Assembly (NCBI GenBank): GCA_016647705.1
Contig: CM028333.1
Coordinates: 25,538,243 to 25,602,242 of the forward strand
Direction: 5' to 3'
Length of the DNA: 64,000 nucleotides
DNA from: Eucommia ulmoides
Taxonomy: Eukaryota > Streptophyta > Magnoliopsida > Garryales > Eucommiaceae
Under the pieces are notes generated by a model. The model searched no databases. It worked only from the letters and a program-made list of their open reading frames with translations, and was not told where the DNA came from. Of the stretch, positions 12,180 through 24,949 are shown piece after piece. Numbering within the stretch: position 1 is the stretch's first letter; each line of letters starts with the position of its first letter. The translations under genes were made by a program, and so were the position numbers.

Positions 12180-12966
12180 CAATTTCCGATTTCAGTAATG
12201 TAAGTGTAATCTTCTCTCTCTCCTCTCTCCATAGCACCTGTCGGTGGGGTGTGTGAGTAACAGCTGCTGCGTCGCTTTCGTCCCTTGTAAGCCAATTTTT
12301 CTGTACCTTTGTAGATATCCAGCTGTATAGCTCTGTTGTCCACTGTAGAGAGAGAGATAGAGAGGGTATTCAGCTTGAATCGAGTCATAATCGATTCGAC
12401 CTCTCTCCGGCGCTGCATCAATCTTCCTTGATGTGAAGATTTAACACAAGATCTGGTGAGAAACTGATCGATCCGAGCTCATTTTTTATTGGATTAATTG
12501 AAGAGATTTGGTACTGATTGCGGAACGCATTTCAGGTTGAATGCTCCGATACTGAGGTATGTAGTCAGTGTTCCGTCTTGTAGTGATTTTTGATTGATTT
12601 ACTATTTGGATGCTGAGAGAATGATATTGAGCCAATGAGGCTTGAGACTTCATGGGAACACTTCACTGATCTCAATTGTTTCACCATAAAATTGATGATT
12701 GTATTTTGTGTTTGATTTTACTAATCTATTTTTCTGGTTCTTTGCTAGCTATGTGATAAAATTGTGAAGAGGCATACTAATTCCTGTGTTTTCATTACTC
12801 TTTTACAGATCTGAATTGTAGTTTGATCAACATTGTTATAATGAGTTTGGCTAATAGGGGAAGACTGAAATTTTTTCTGTTGTTTTTGAAGCGTTGAAGG
12901 CTTTCGGCATGACTATTGGCTACAAATCTCGCTGAGATAATTTCGGCTCATCCAAGCAAAGGATTC
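12180..12966 (+). other. CESA 5' leader with a probable UTR intron and short uORFs
   Basis: The leader begins near a CT-rich tract (12210-12231) and a GA tract (12347-12366). A strong donor, GAG|GTATGT, lies at 12557. Candidate acceptors are TTTTACAG ending at 12808 and TTTTTGAAG ending at 12891. With the first acceptor the mature leader holds a 19-codon uORF (12841-12897) and an 8-residue uORF (12909-12935); with the second only the latter remains. The transcription start cannot be read from the sequence. UTR introns are common in plant CESA genes, but the exact splice choice is my inference. Confidence 0.5.
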
Positions 12967-15900
12967 ATGGAGTCGGAAGGAGAAACTACGGTTAGTAAAG
13001 TCTTGATTGATAATTTTATTCTCTTTCTAGTCTCTGGTTTGAAGTTGCATGCCAACTCTCTCCATCTTTTAGTTGGCTATGCAAATATTTGATTGCTAAA
13101 TTTTGAGGATTATGATACTTGATCGGCTAGAATTCTCACTATCTTGGCCTATTTTTCACTTTCCTTTTATATATATTTGGGTTTATCAGATTGACCTAGA
13201 TTGTTTAGTTACTGCCTTACTGGTCCTAGAATCTAGCTAGAGCCATGCAATGGAATTAACGGCTTTCTAAGTTTTTATTTGATTATCAGGGGAAGCCCGC
13301 GAAGAACCTTGGTCGTCAGCTCTGCCAGATCTGTGGTGATAATGTCGGCAAAACTGTGGATGGTGAGCAATTTGTTGCTTGCAATGTGTGTGCATTTCCT
13401 GTTTGCAGGCCCTGCTATGAGTATGAGAGGAAGGATGGAAATCAGTCCTGCCCTCAGTGCAAAACCAGATACAAGAAACATAAAGGTTTGTTTTTAATGC
13501 AGCAACTATCTAGCAAGAATATTGACTAGATATATGCACATTTAAGAAGAGTATTGTCATTTATTTTTCAATGACTTTGTGCAATAGAATCATGTAAGCA
13601 TGTAGGAAGTTGAAATTCATCAAGCTGAAATAATTGTATGCAATTGAAGCTGCAATGGCATTCTACTAGCACTATTAGCAAAAATGGCATTTAGAGCCCC
13701 CCTTCATTCTCTCACACACAAATGCCCGCTTCCGTTCAAGTAATCCTGAATGGTAATAGTAATCATTGTGGATGTGGTTTACCATTCTGCCTTGCCTATT
13801 ATTTCGTGTGTTGACGAGTGGTTGGCTGATCCAGTTATGAATTTAATTCTACACTTGCTCTATTTATTTATTTAGGGCACTGTTAGGATCCCACATCGAC
13901 TAAGTATGAGATTGGTTGGTTGGTTATAAGCTCCTAGGCACCCTCCCCTTGCAATCCGGTTTTCAAGGGTGAGTTTTACCTAGTGGGTTTGTAACCATTG
14001 GTTCGTACCAAGTATGAGTTTGGTTCGTATCAATTGGTATCAGAGCAGGGTCCCGGAACCGCATGGTCCCGGAACCACGTCGTCACCTACGTGGCAGGCT
14101 GACCAGTGCGCTGGGGTACAGAGGCTGGAGGGGCAAAGAGACCGACGTGGACATTGACTGTGGAAGCATGGGGAAATGTTAGGATCCCACATCGACTAAG
14201 TATGGGATTGGTTGGTTGGTTATAAGCTCCTAGGCACCCTCTCCTTGCAAGCCGGTTTTCAAGGGCGAGTTCTACCTAGTGGGTTTGTAACCATTGGTTC
14301 ATACCAAGTATGAGTTTGGTTCGTATCAGGCACTCATGTAGTGGTAAGTAAGGTGTTCAACCGATTAAACCTTAGGTTGTGGGTTCGAACCTTGAGAGCA
14401 GCCACTCTTTGCAATGCAAAGGTTAGGATTGTTTCTAGTCAAACCCCCCACCCATATCACCCATATCCTCACCTAGCAGGGACAAAATGGGTGTTGCTTT
14501 TTTTTTTTTTTATCTGTTATTTTATTGATTTATTCTAGGGAGCCCGGCTATCATTGGTGATAGAGAGGAGGACCTTAATGCTGATGACAGTGCAAGTAAT
14601 TTTCAATACACTTCGGAAAATCAAAATGAGAAGCAAAAGGTTGCGGAGCGCATGTTGAGCTGGCACATGATGTATGGTCGAGGAGAAGATGCTGGGGCTC
14701 CAAATTATGATAAAGAGGTCTCTCATAACCACATTCCTTTGCTCACCAATGGGCAGGAGGTAAATTACATGAGCTTCTCCTCTATTTTGTTTGTTAAATA
14801 TGTGAGTTAATTGTTTGTTCTCCTTCAAGGTCTCTGGAGAGTTGTCTGCCGCATCACCAGAACGACTTTCAATGGCGTCTCCAGGACATGCTGTTGGAGG
14901 AAAACGTGTCCATCAGCTCCCCTACTCAGGAGATGTGAATCAATCACGTAATCTCTCTTGTTTCTTGTACATTTTACATCAATTAGTTACAGTATTGTTT
15001 TTGTTGAAGTTAATTATTCTGATTTTAAGGTAATATACTTTTGCAGCTAATATTAGGGTAGTTGATCCTGCGAGGGAGTTTGGATCCCTTGGGCTAGGCA
15101 ATGTAGCCTGGAAAGAGAGAGTTGACGGCTGGAAGATGAAACAGGATAAGAATGTTGTTCCAATGACTACTGCTAGCCATGCTGCTTCTGAAAGAGGTGG
15201 AGACATTGATGCCAGCACAGATGTGCTAGTGGATGACTCTTTACTGTGAGTTCCAACTTAATAAAATATATGTTTTTTTCAGCATACTTTTGGTGTTACG
15301 TTACCGAATATGTGATTCTTGTTGTCATTGTCTATGATCTTTCAGTTCCCAAGAACTATCGTTTTTCCTTGGGGTCATATTGTCATACGGTACCATGATG
15401 GCTTCACTGATTGATCGAAGAATAAGTTTGAAATAGTTCCCCCATCTGTTTTTTTTTTTTTTTTTTTAAATTTTCTATTTGTGTTCTTTAGTTACTAGTA
15501 AGCTTAACTGATATAATGTTTGAATGTTTTCTTAATCCTGGACCTTGTTCCAGGTAGTTTTTGTGGTGGCGTTTCATTTAGCTTTCTTACCGTATAGATG
15601 CTCCTAATCTCATTGTTCCTGGGGTTTGTTCCTCTACTTATTTGTTTTTCCTTCTGCAGGAATGATGAAGCTCGGCAGCCTCTTTCAAGGAAGGTTTCTA
15701 TTCCTTCATCCAGGATAAATCCCTACAGGATGGTTATTGTTTTGCGGCTCATAATTCTTAGCATATTTTTGCACTACCGAATAACAAATCCTGTGCAGAA
15801 TGCCTATTCTTTGTGGTTGATATCCGTTATTTGTGAGATTTGGTTTGCCATATCCTGGATACTTGATCAGTTTCCTAAATGGCTTCCAGTGAATCGTGAG

Positions 15901-18900
15901 ACATATCTTGATAGGCTTGCTCTTAGGTGAGAGATGTTTATTTTATTTGATGTCATCCACCTTTATCTTGTTTTGTTTACTTCTTCTAATGTCCTTGTAG
16001 GGTCTTTTTCATAGGAGCTCTGATTTCTATTTCATTTTTAATTTCAAGCTGACGAATATGATGTAACAGGTACGACCGAGAAGGAGAGCCATCACAATTA
16101 GCTGCTGTTGATATCTTTGTCAGTACTGTCGATCCTTTAAAGGAGCCTCCTCTTGTCACAGCCAACACAGTCTTGTCCATTCTTGCGGTAGACTATCCAA
16201 TTGACAAAGTTTCGTGCTATGTCTCCGATGACGGAGCTGCTATGTTGACATTTGAAGCTCTTTCTGAAACATCAGAGTTTGCAAGGATATGGGTTCCTTT
16301 CTGCAAGAAGTATAACATTGAGCCTCGGGCTCCAGAGTGGTACTTCGCCCAGAAGATTGACTACCTAAAAGATAAAGTGCAACCATCATTTGTCAAAGAT
16401 CGTAGGGCTATGAAGGTGGGGGGAATTTGTGGTTGAGTGAAGTTGTATTGATATCTCTTTTACACATCTCTTTATGTTTTTGTCAACTTGTGCCGCAGAG
16501 GGAATATGAAGAGTTCAAAATTCGTATTAATGGGCTTGTTGCCAAGGCCCAAAAAATTCCCGAAGAAGGATGGATCATGCAAGACGGCACACCCTGGCCT
16601 GGAAATAATACCAGGGATCATCCAGGAATGATTCAGGTAGTTTTAATTTGGTTGTGTGAAACATTAGAATTATGTCACACAAACGTTGAATGTTTTGAAA
16701 GGTTATGAAACACTTCATTGAAGTAATAAATATGATTATGATCTGATGCATACAATGCTAATCATTTGATATCCAGTTTCTGGTTTTGATTTCTCTGGTC
16801 GTACCCTTGGTTCCTTCTCACCCTATTAAAATCATTGTCAATATGCACTGGAATTGATAGAGTGCTAAACTTTCATTGGTCTTTTTTTTTACCTTCTTTG
16901 CTGTAGTTACCACTTCATTTCATGATTTAACAGTTCAGTTGCTTGCAGGTTTTCTTAGGCCAAAGTGGAGTGCTTGACAGCGAAGGCAATGAACTTCCAC
17001 GATTAGTCTATGTTTCCCGTGAGAAGCGTCCAGGCTTCCAACATCACAAAAAAGCTGGTGCCATGAATGCGCTAGTGAGTATTTGACTGTTGTACGAGGA
17101 TTTATTCCTTTATGTTTTTTCTCACATATCCCATAATTGTTGATGGCAAATTCGTGTAGGTACGCGTATCAGCTGTCCTGACAAATGGACCCTTCCTTTT
17201 GAATCTCGATTGTGATCACTACATAAACAACAGCAAGGCGTTAAGGGAAGCTATGTGTTTTATGATGGATCCAAACCTTGGAAAATATGTCTGTTATGTT
17301 CAGTTTCCACAGAGGTTTGATGGTATCGATAGGAGTGACCGTTATGCCAACAGAAATACTGTTTTCTTTGATGTAAGCTCTTTCATCCATTGAACGCCGT
17401 TTTATATTAAGTCGACCACATAGGTTCTTTTTTAAATGGCATGCGGTACAGCTATATTATTCTACCAACAGAGTGTTTCTACACAGTGTATGCAACAAAT
17501 GATGCATGAGTTATTCGATAGACATTCAAAATGGGTTAGAAATCTATGCTTCATTTTTATTCTTACCATCTAACATGCCATTTTCCCCATTTTTGGAATC
17601 AGATAAACTTGAGAGGTTTGGATGGTATTCAAGGTCCAGTTTATGTGGGTACTGGATGTGTCTTCAATAGAACAGCTTTGTATGGTTATGAACCTCCTAT
17701 CAAGCCTAAGCATAAGAAACCTGGGGTTCTTTCTTCCTGTTTTGGTGGATCACGAAAGAAAAGCTCCAAATCTAGTAAGAAGGGCTCCGACAAAAAGAAA
17801 TCTAACAAGCATGTTGACCCCACTGTGCCAATATTCAGTTTAGAGGATATAGAGGAGGGGGTTGAAGGTACGGTTTTTGGTGTGCTATTCCTTTTAATTC
17901 TCTAACTTTTGGGTTATAGGTTTCTTTTTTCTCAACTTGGCATACTCATAATGAATCTCCTTTGTTTGTTATTGACATAATCACATCTAAAATCTGATCT
18001 TTTTATTGGCATGTTGATGTGCAAAAATGCATAATTACTAGACCATGCAGTAAACTGTTACCCTTTTTCGCTTTACCTCTTTGTGCAAGTAGGTAGGTGT
18101 TTTGAGGCATGGTATTGCCCTTAACATTTTTACAAGCTCAAAGAATTCACATTCACAATGCTTTTCTATATTTTGAAGACTTCTATAAACTAACAGTATC
18201 ATATTGCATGAACATTTTATAACCACAAAAGATGGTATATTTGCACAAGCCGTGTTTCTTAGTGCAACACACGCAAACAATTGCTATTTTTTCGTAGATG
18301 CATTGTCTGAGTTACTCTTGTGAACTTGTAACTCATAGCTGGAAAGTAATATAATGCCTGGGATGCAATTCCATTACCTCCAACCAAACATTGCCGTGAT
18401 TGTAAGTTGGCTCTTAGGGTTAGAGAGCAGCCATTGCCTTTTGTGTCTCCATAATGTCAGAAATATTGCTACCATAGTTTTTTTTTGATCATCTAGATGA
18501 TCTATTTATGCATTTTTAACTTACAAGCCACTTTCCATGTAAAGTCCACTTAAAGATTTTTTACTTTTTTTTTTTTCTTTATCAAATTCAAATTCAGGTG
18601 CCGGATATGATGATGAGAAGTCACTGCTCATGTCACAAATGAGCCTTGAGAAAAGATTTGGTCAGTCTGCTGTTTTTGTTGCATCGACGCTAATGGAGAA
18701 TGGCGGTATTCCTCAATCTGCAACCCCAGAAAATCTTCTTAAAGAGGCTATTCACGTTATCAGTTGTGGCTATGAGGACAAAACGGAATGGGGAAGTGAG
18801 GTATGTGTTTTGAACATTTATGATTAACCTAGATCTGTAGATAACAGTATATGTTGATGTTTAGGCATATTGCATAGTTTTAACTTCCTTTTCTTCCGTT

Positions 18901-21601
18901 TTTTCAATATGGTTGTCAAAATTAGACCAAATATATCCCATATCAGTCCATTTGAATGGCATGGTCCAGTAGTGTAGCTTAGATACATCTGCGCATGACC
19001 TTTGCATTTTTTTTATTGGGAGAAAACAGTTTTGTTTTTCACGGAGAGATCAAAATGGGATTAAAGGTTGATGTTTGCATTGGATAGATTAAATTGCATC
19101 ATTTGCATTGAAATTATTGGATATAAGGAACTTGCTGTTGTAGTGGTGTAAGCATGGTGCTCTAGGGGTTCCTGATTCTCTCTCTCTTCTTCCTCCATAT
19201 GTTTGACTGCATCTATATGTTTTCTCTAATTTAACGGTTTCCGAGTCAGGTCTCCCTCCCTCCCCCTCTCTCTCTCAATTGGGGTTATGCAACCTGAGGC
19301 CGCTTCTATGAATCAACTATTACTTTCCAAATATGCATCCTATTAACTTTTAAGAAGTTAGTCAATGTTTCAGTTATCCCATTTTCAGCTGTATTCTGAG
19401 CTTCTATATTTACATTATTTTAGCATATTGATTTTGATATATATTATCAGACTGACTGATAAACACTGATCCTTCAATTTTCAGATTGGGTGGATCTACG
19501 GTTCTGTTACAGAAGACATTCTTACAGGATTTAAAATGCATGCCCGTGGTTGGAGATCAATCTATTGCATGCCTCCTCGACCAGCATTTAAAGGATCTGC
19601 TCCTATCAATCTATCGGATCGTCTGAACCAAGTTCTTCGGTGGGCTTTGGGTTCGGTGGAAATTCTCTTCAGCCGTCACTGCCCTTTGTGGTACGGATAT
19701 GGTGGAAGATTGAAATGGCTGGAGAGGTTCGCATATGTGAACACAACCATTTATCCGGTCACTGCCATTCCTCTTCTTCTTTATTGTACTCTACCGGCTG
19801 TCTGTCTACTTACCGGGAAGTTCATTATTCCTCAGGTTTGATTTCTCTACTGACATGCTATTATGGCATTTGGTTAGTATTTTCCTTCCTGTCCCAGAAA
19901 CAGAAACTAGTTTCTAAATTCATGTTTTTCAAACAAAAAATTGGGAACAGAAATACTATCAAATGCCACCTACAAATTTCATCTAGTCACTAGTAAATTT
20001 GACAGCATTAATCTTCAACAGTTGGATTTGTACCACTCTTGAGCCATGTCACTGTATTCAGTGATCTAAAGATGTGAAATGGCGTTTTCTGATTCGCTAG
20101 GCTACTATTTCTTGAACAGCATGTTTTTCTGCACTATCAAAAGAAAATTATATACTAGCCAATTATATGGCATTTTTAATTAATTTCTAGTTGGCTTTTT
20201 TCAGTGTTTCTGATTTTTTTGCTGCGTAGTTTCTCTTCCCCGCAAACTGAACAAAAACAGAAGAGTAACATATAAAAGAAATGTGTTCTCTTTCTCACAT
20301 AATTAGAACAAATTTATGGGTCAGAAAGGAAACCTAATTTTTCTTTTCTGTTTTTGTTCCCTTTATTTCTTATTTTGTGCTTCTGTTTCTGGTTATTGTT
20401 TCTACCCAGATACAGAAACATGAGAATAAAAAATTCTGTATTTGTTTTGTTTCCAGATTTTTAGAACACATTTCTTGGATAATAACTTTACATTTCTGTT
20501 TTTGTTCTTAGTTTTCTGAAACAGAAACATTTACACTCCACAGAATAGAACTATTCTTCCCCTCCCCCACCCCACTCTACCCCACCAAAGAAAATGCCTT
20601 TTAAGATTTAATATTTAGTATCTGCATGTGCTTCTGGTTACATTTTGGAATGCTTTCTTTTCAGCATAAATTTTATCCGAAAAGCAATGATGGATTTCAT
20701 GCATTTGGCATCAAACTTGAAAAACAGAAACATTTATTACATGCTTGGAAATTATAGGACTTCTTTTCCTTTTTTATAAAATTTCTAAGATTTTGATATT
20801 TAATTTCTGTGCTTTTTTGGTTTAACATTTCGGAATATGCTTACATTATATATTTCACCCAAGAAAATATCAAACGTGAAAAACACCCCCCCTGCCCCCC
20901 CAAAAAAAAGGAAAAAAAGGAAAAAGAAAAAAGAAAAAAGAAAAAAAAGAAGAAGAGAAAATCGTAAACACGCGAAAGGTACTGAATTGCTGTGTGTGTG
21001 TGTGTGTGTGGTGCAGATTAGTAATCTGGCGAGCATCTGGTTCATATCCCTCTTCCTCTCGATTTTCGCCACCGGCATCCTTGAGATGCGGTGGAGCGGC
21101 GTCGGTATCGATGAGTGGTGGAGGAACGAGCAGTTCTGGGTTATCGGCGGTGTCTCAGCCCACCTCTTCGCTGTCTTCCAGGGGCTCCTGAAAGTCCTCG
21201 CTGGAATCGACACCAACTTCACTGTCACCTCCAAGGCCTCTGACGAGGATGGGGACTCTGCAGAGCTCTACCTCTTCAAATGGACCACCCTCCTCATCCC
21301 CCCCACCACCCTTCTCATCATAAACCTCGTCGGAGTTGTCGCCGGAATCTCCTATGCCATCAACAGTGGCTACCAGTCTTGGGGTCCCCTCTTTGGTAAG
21401 CTTTTCTTTGCCTTCTGGGTGATTGTTCATCTCTACCCTTTTCTCAAGGGGCTTATGGGGAGGCAGAACAGGACACCCACCATTGTTGTTGTCTGGTCGA
21501 TTCTTTTGGCTTCTATTTTCTCGTTGTTGTGGGTGAGGATCGATCCCTTCACAACCAGGGTTACGGGGCCTGATGTTGAGCAGTGTGGTATAAATTGTTA
21601 A
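12967..21601 (+). CDS. CESA3: Cellulose synthase A catalytic subunit, CESA3-like
   Basis: Fourteen coding exons with consistent GT-AG junctions and phases: 12967-12990, 13290-13485, 14539-14759, 14830-14947, 15047-15245, 15660-15926, 16070-16415, 16499-16636, 16949-17074, 17160-17372, 17603-17867, 18598-18800, 19485-19835, 21017-21601. They give 1083 residues, against about 1065 in Arabidopsis CESA3. The start MESEGET and the end EQCGINC match CESA3. The RING-type zinc finger has cysteines at 20, 23, 39, 42, 47, 50, 62 and 65. Two N-terminal membrane segments lie at about 276-325. UDP-glucose binding and catalysis are marked by DD395-396, DCD562-564, TED781-783 and QVLRW821-825, followed by about six C-terminal membrane segments. 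The product is a plasma-membrane glycosyltransferase making beta-1,4-glucan; CESA3 is a primary-wall subunit alongside CESA1 and CESA6 types. No disabling change is seen. Orthology to CESA3 rather than a close paralogue rests on remembered sequence. Confidence 0.96.
13875..14511 (+). mobile_element. tRNA-derived SINE in CESA intron 2, split by a TRIM
   Basis: After the TRIM, the sequence has an A-box-like GTGGTAAGTAAGG (about 14341) and a perfect B box GGTTCGAACC (14382-14391). A body containing CTCTTTGCAATGCAAAGGTTAGG follows, ending in a T run (14498-14511). The layout resembles plant Au-like SINEs. The first bases (AGGGCAC) lie left of the TRIM at about 13875-13880. The 3' T run ends 27 bp before exon 3. 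Confidence 0.6.
13881..14328 (+). mobile_element. TRIM (miniature LTR retrotransposon) in CESA intron 2
   Basis: Two 152-bp direct terminal repeats (13881-14032 and 14177-14328), both starting TGTTAGGATCCCACATCGAC and ending TTCGTATCA. They flank a 144-bp internal segment with a tRNA-Met-type primer site (TTGGTATCAGAGC at 14034) and a purine tract (GCATGGGGAAA) before the second repeat. A perfect duplication GGCAC flanks it (13876-13880 and 14329-14333). It encodes no protein and carries no 5S-like segment, so it is not Cassandra. The repeats differ at about six of 152 positions, suggesting moderate age. Same strand as the gene. Confidence 0.92.
19860..20630. repeat. Possible MITE-like sequence in CESA intron 13
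   Basis: This 1.2-kb intron has many CAGAAACAGAAA and TTTCTGTTTTTGTTCC strings facing each other (for example about 19898 and 20345). This would fit one or more degraded TIR elements, but I could not define ends. Confidence 0.3.
20880..21011. repeat. Low-complexity run before the last CESA acceptor
   Basis: A C run, then a long A/G purine tract (about 20905-20965), then a (TG)n tract (about 20992-21011) end at the GTGCAG acceptor of exon 14. A purine tract plus a TG repeat replaces the usual uninterrupted pyrimidine tract. Confidence 0.8.
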
Positions 21602-22037
21602 AAGCTAGAGGAAAATGATTAACAACCGCTGATGTCTGGAAATTAAGAAGAAGATACCGCTGATATTTATGTTGTTAATTTTGGAAATTTTAGTGTAAAT
21701 TAAACCTATGAAGAGAACTGAGATATGGTGGTGTTAATAGTTGTGTTTATGCAGCCTTCAGTGGTGAGGCTTTCAGGATTGAGATTAAATTGTTCAGAAC
21801 TGACCCTAGAGAAAGGGTATCCTTTCCCCCTCTCTTTCTCCTTCCCTCCATCCAAACGATCCTTGTATGTTACAATTTGAAAGTAAGAATCTCAAAATCC
21901 ACGCTAAAGAACCACTTTTGGGAGTGAATATTCACTCTCTCACTACTAGGATGGTTGTTAGCCTCTTAACAAAATTGGCATAAAAAATTAACACGAACTT
22001 GATGTATTTTTAATTGTGGGCTTTGTGTATGTGGCAT
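21602..22037 (+). other. CESA 3' untranslated and downstream region
   Basis: Noncoding sequence after the stop codon. The poly(A) site cannot be fixed; AATAAA-like signals are not clear. It ends where the LINE tail begins. Confidence 0.55.
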
Positions 22038-23317
22038 GCACCAAGACGACGACGACAACAACAATAACTAAACCTTTGTCTCATTTACAACAACAACAAT
22101 TAAATCTTTGTCCCACTTATGTAGGATCGGCTACATAAATCTGTTTACGCTATAGTAATTGATCAAGAGACATTTTCTCAGTCAAGTTTAATGTTATTAA
22201 ATCAATTCTAATAATCTCTTCCAACATCTTCTTAGGTTTATCTCTCCCTTTAGTTGTCCCTTACACTTGAACTAATTTACATTTTCTCACTAGTGTTTCA
22301 ACGAGTCTTCTATACAAATGCCCAAATTATCGTAAACGATTCTATCTAATTTTCTCTTCGATGGGTGCTATTCCTAAATTCTCTCTAATAGTTACATTCT
22401 TAATTTTATTTATTCTCGTCTTCCCACTCATTCACCGCAACATTCTTATTTCTGTCACCTCAATTTTCTGGACATGTGTCGTTTTTACCGCTCAACATTC
22501 TGAGCCATAGAAGTGTTAGTCGTATAACAGTTTTGTAGAATTTTCCTTTAAGTTTCAATTGAATCATACGATCATAAATCACCTCAATTGCACTATTCCA
22601 CTTTAACCAACCTGCTTTGACTTTATGCGTAATATCCTCCTCTATTTTACAATTATTTTGAATCATTAAACCTAAATATCTAAAATGATCAACCTTTGGC
22701 ACCTATTCATCTCTAATTTTGATCGCACCAATATCTCTCTGGGTATTATTAAAATTGCAATATATGTTTTTCGTCTTACTTCGACTAGCCTTCAAATCTT
22801 TAGACTCTAAAGTTTCTCTCCATTTTTTTAACATAATATTAAGACATATTCTACTCTTATCAACTAATATTATGTCATCTGCAAACAAAATACTCCAAGG
22901 TACTTTATCTTGAATATGTTTAGTGAGTTTATCCATCACTAGAACGAAGAGATAAGGACTTAAAGATGATTCTTGATGTAAGCCTATATTAATAGAAAAT
23001 GCACAAGTATTTCATCTTCCCGTTCGAACACTAGTAATTATACATTCATACATATTCTTAATTACCTTAATATACACATTGGACACTTGTTTCTTTTCTA
23101 GCACTCACCACAAAACTTTTGTGGGTACCGGATCGTAAGTTTTTTCCAGGTCCACAAATAACAGATGTAAGTAGATCTTTCTTATTTTTTTTTTTTATAT
23201 ATTTTTTATTAATCTTCTAAGTTAGCTTCAATGGTTGATTGATTGGACATAAATCCAAATTGATTCTTTTCTATGTTCGTTTCATGTCTTATTCTATATT
23301 CTATCACTCCCTTTTCA
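22038..23317 (-). mobile_element. RTE-type LINE, 3' part (RT domain and tail)
   Basis: The minus strand encodes RTE-clade reverse transcriptase. RIRHETNIEKNQFGFM lies near 23230-23300 and the catalytic FADD box (WSILFADDIILVDKS) near 22865. Thumb-region text follows (DHFRYLGLMIQNNCKIEEDI, KAGWLKWNSA, LKLKGKFYKT) at about 22530-22695. The 3' end has the CAA/ACAACAA-type simple tail of plant RTE elements at about 22040-22100, with a short internal duplication of the tail (ACAACAACA...TTTGTC). The copy has several stops and frame changes. It is the downstream part of the same LINE as 31440-31645. Confidence 0.85.
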
Positions 23318-23452
23318 TCCAAACAACATAATTACTACCTATAAATAACGGTGGACGGTGCATAGAAAGCCCCTCAGCTAGTGTGCCTATTGTGTGTGTT
23401 ATGTGATATTTGTTAGCTCAGTGTGTTGAGCTAAACCAACCCTGATGCTAAT
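23318..23452 (-). mobile_element. Second partial copia internal region outside the LTR
   Basis: Next to the 3' LTR of the 23453-31439 element, on its outer side, lies a second primer-site and gag-start segment (GATGCTAATTGTTGGCC at 23445, gag start to about 23320). It matches the true 5' internal start at 29040-29168. LTR-internal-LTR-internal order is expected from recombination between copies. Confidence 0.75.
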
Positions 23453-24949
23453 TGTTGGCCCAATGAGTTACTCAAAAGAGAGGGTGAATTGGGTAGATAA
23501 AAATTAATTCAAATAAAATATTTCAAAAATCAAATAATTAATTTTTACCCTAAATTAATTATTATCTATATAGCAGTGGAAATTAAGTGTCAACTAGGTG
23601 CACACCAAAGAATACAAATAAACAAATAAAAGAATACAGTACACCAAAAATTTATACTGGTTCACTAAGTTATTTTTGGCTAATCCAGTCCCTCGAGCCC
23701 CACGGAGATTCGCACCCACTAAACCACTAAGATTCCTTTAAACAGGTAAGAACCAAACATTTATAAAAATGATTCTTTTCACAGGCTCAGAATCAACCTT
23801 TACAATTCCTTTTCACAGGCTCATGAATAATCTTATTTTTTTTTTCACAGATTAAAGATTAACCTAATTCTTTTGTACTTAGGCTAAGAATCAAATCTCA
23901 CAAAAATGCTCCAAATATCCTTTTACCTAGTAAGGATTGAACCGTTACAAAATCACTCAAATTAATTCTATAAAAGGCAAAATTAAAACCTAATTTTTTT
24001 ATACTCTAGGCAAAGATCAAAACCTCAATCTATTAATCGGAAGAGATTGAAACCAACTACATTTGATTAGACCCTCTCAATAGTATCTAATCTGACAGTC
24101 AACTCATCAATTACAAGATTGATAATTGATTTTTGCACTCGGAGCTTCTATCACTCCAGAGAAATTTAAACTCGAATAATGTACCGATACTAGTGATAGA
24201 AAAAGTGAGAATTTCAAATTCTGATTTCAAATAAAGATGGGTAGCACGTAATTAGATTTCTTCAAGAAATTGTTTCAAAAATAAATTTTCAATTAAAAAA
24301 TCCGGAAAACAATTTCGAAGATCAAATTCCCAATAATAGATAATAAGATCAAATAACAATTAATAGCAAATAATTTGGAATGATCTCACCAGGAATCGAC
24401 CGAATAAATTTGATAAGCAATTAAACCTCAAGACAACAATCAACAATAATCTTCTTCAAAGTATCTCAAGAATAATTCTCAAGACAATTCTCACAATGCG
24501 CTTAGTATCATAACTCTTAGAAAGCACAAAAGCTTGAATAGCTTAGAATGATTGGGATTATCTTTTTTATCTAAAGATGAAAAACGCAAGTCTATTTAAA
24601 AGGGAATAAAACAAACCCTCCAACGGTTAGTTCCCATAAATCATGACAAGTAATTACTCCAATAGACCTTATATATCATAATGACTCATTCATGGTATAA
24701 TTCACTTAATAATATCTTTTAAAACATTCAATTTAGTCCCTCAAACTTTTACTTAAACTCAATTAAATAAGATAGAAAGAATTTCATGTATCAAATTGAG
24801 AAATATCAAAAATACTTGAACCATATTTGTAGGGATATTAAAATATCAATTAAGTAACTCAAAATATATCAGATCCCTAAGATATCTCGTATATCTTAAG
24901 CATAAAACGACTACTTTTTGAATCAAAACCATCAAAATCTTAAATTCTG

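Noticed and set aside
13881-14328. TRIM considered as Cassandra
   Set aside because: The terminal repeats show no 5S rRNA-like promoter segment.
14339-14400. tRNA-like A and B boxes in CESA intron 2
   Set aside because: No cloverleaf can be formed; the layout and T-run end fit a SINE.
20837-21601. A 254-codon open frame ending in CESA sequence
   Set aside because: Only 21017-21601 is exon 14; the upstream part is intron read through the purine and TG tracts to the acceptor.
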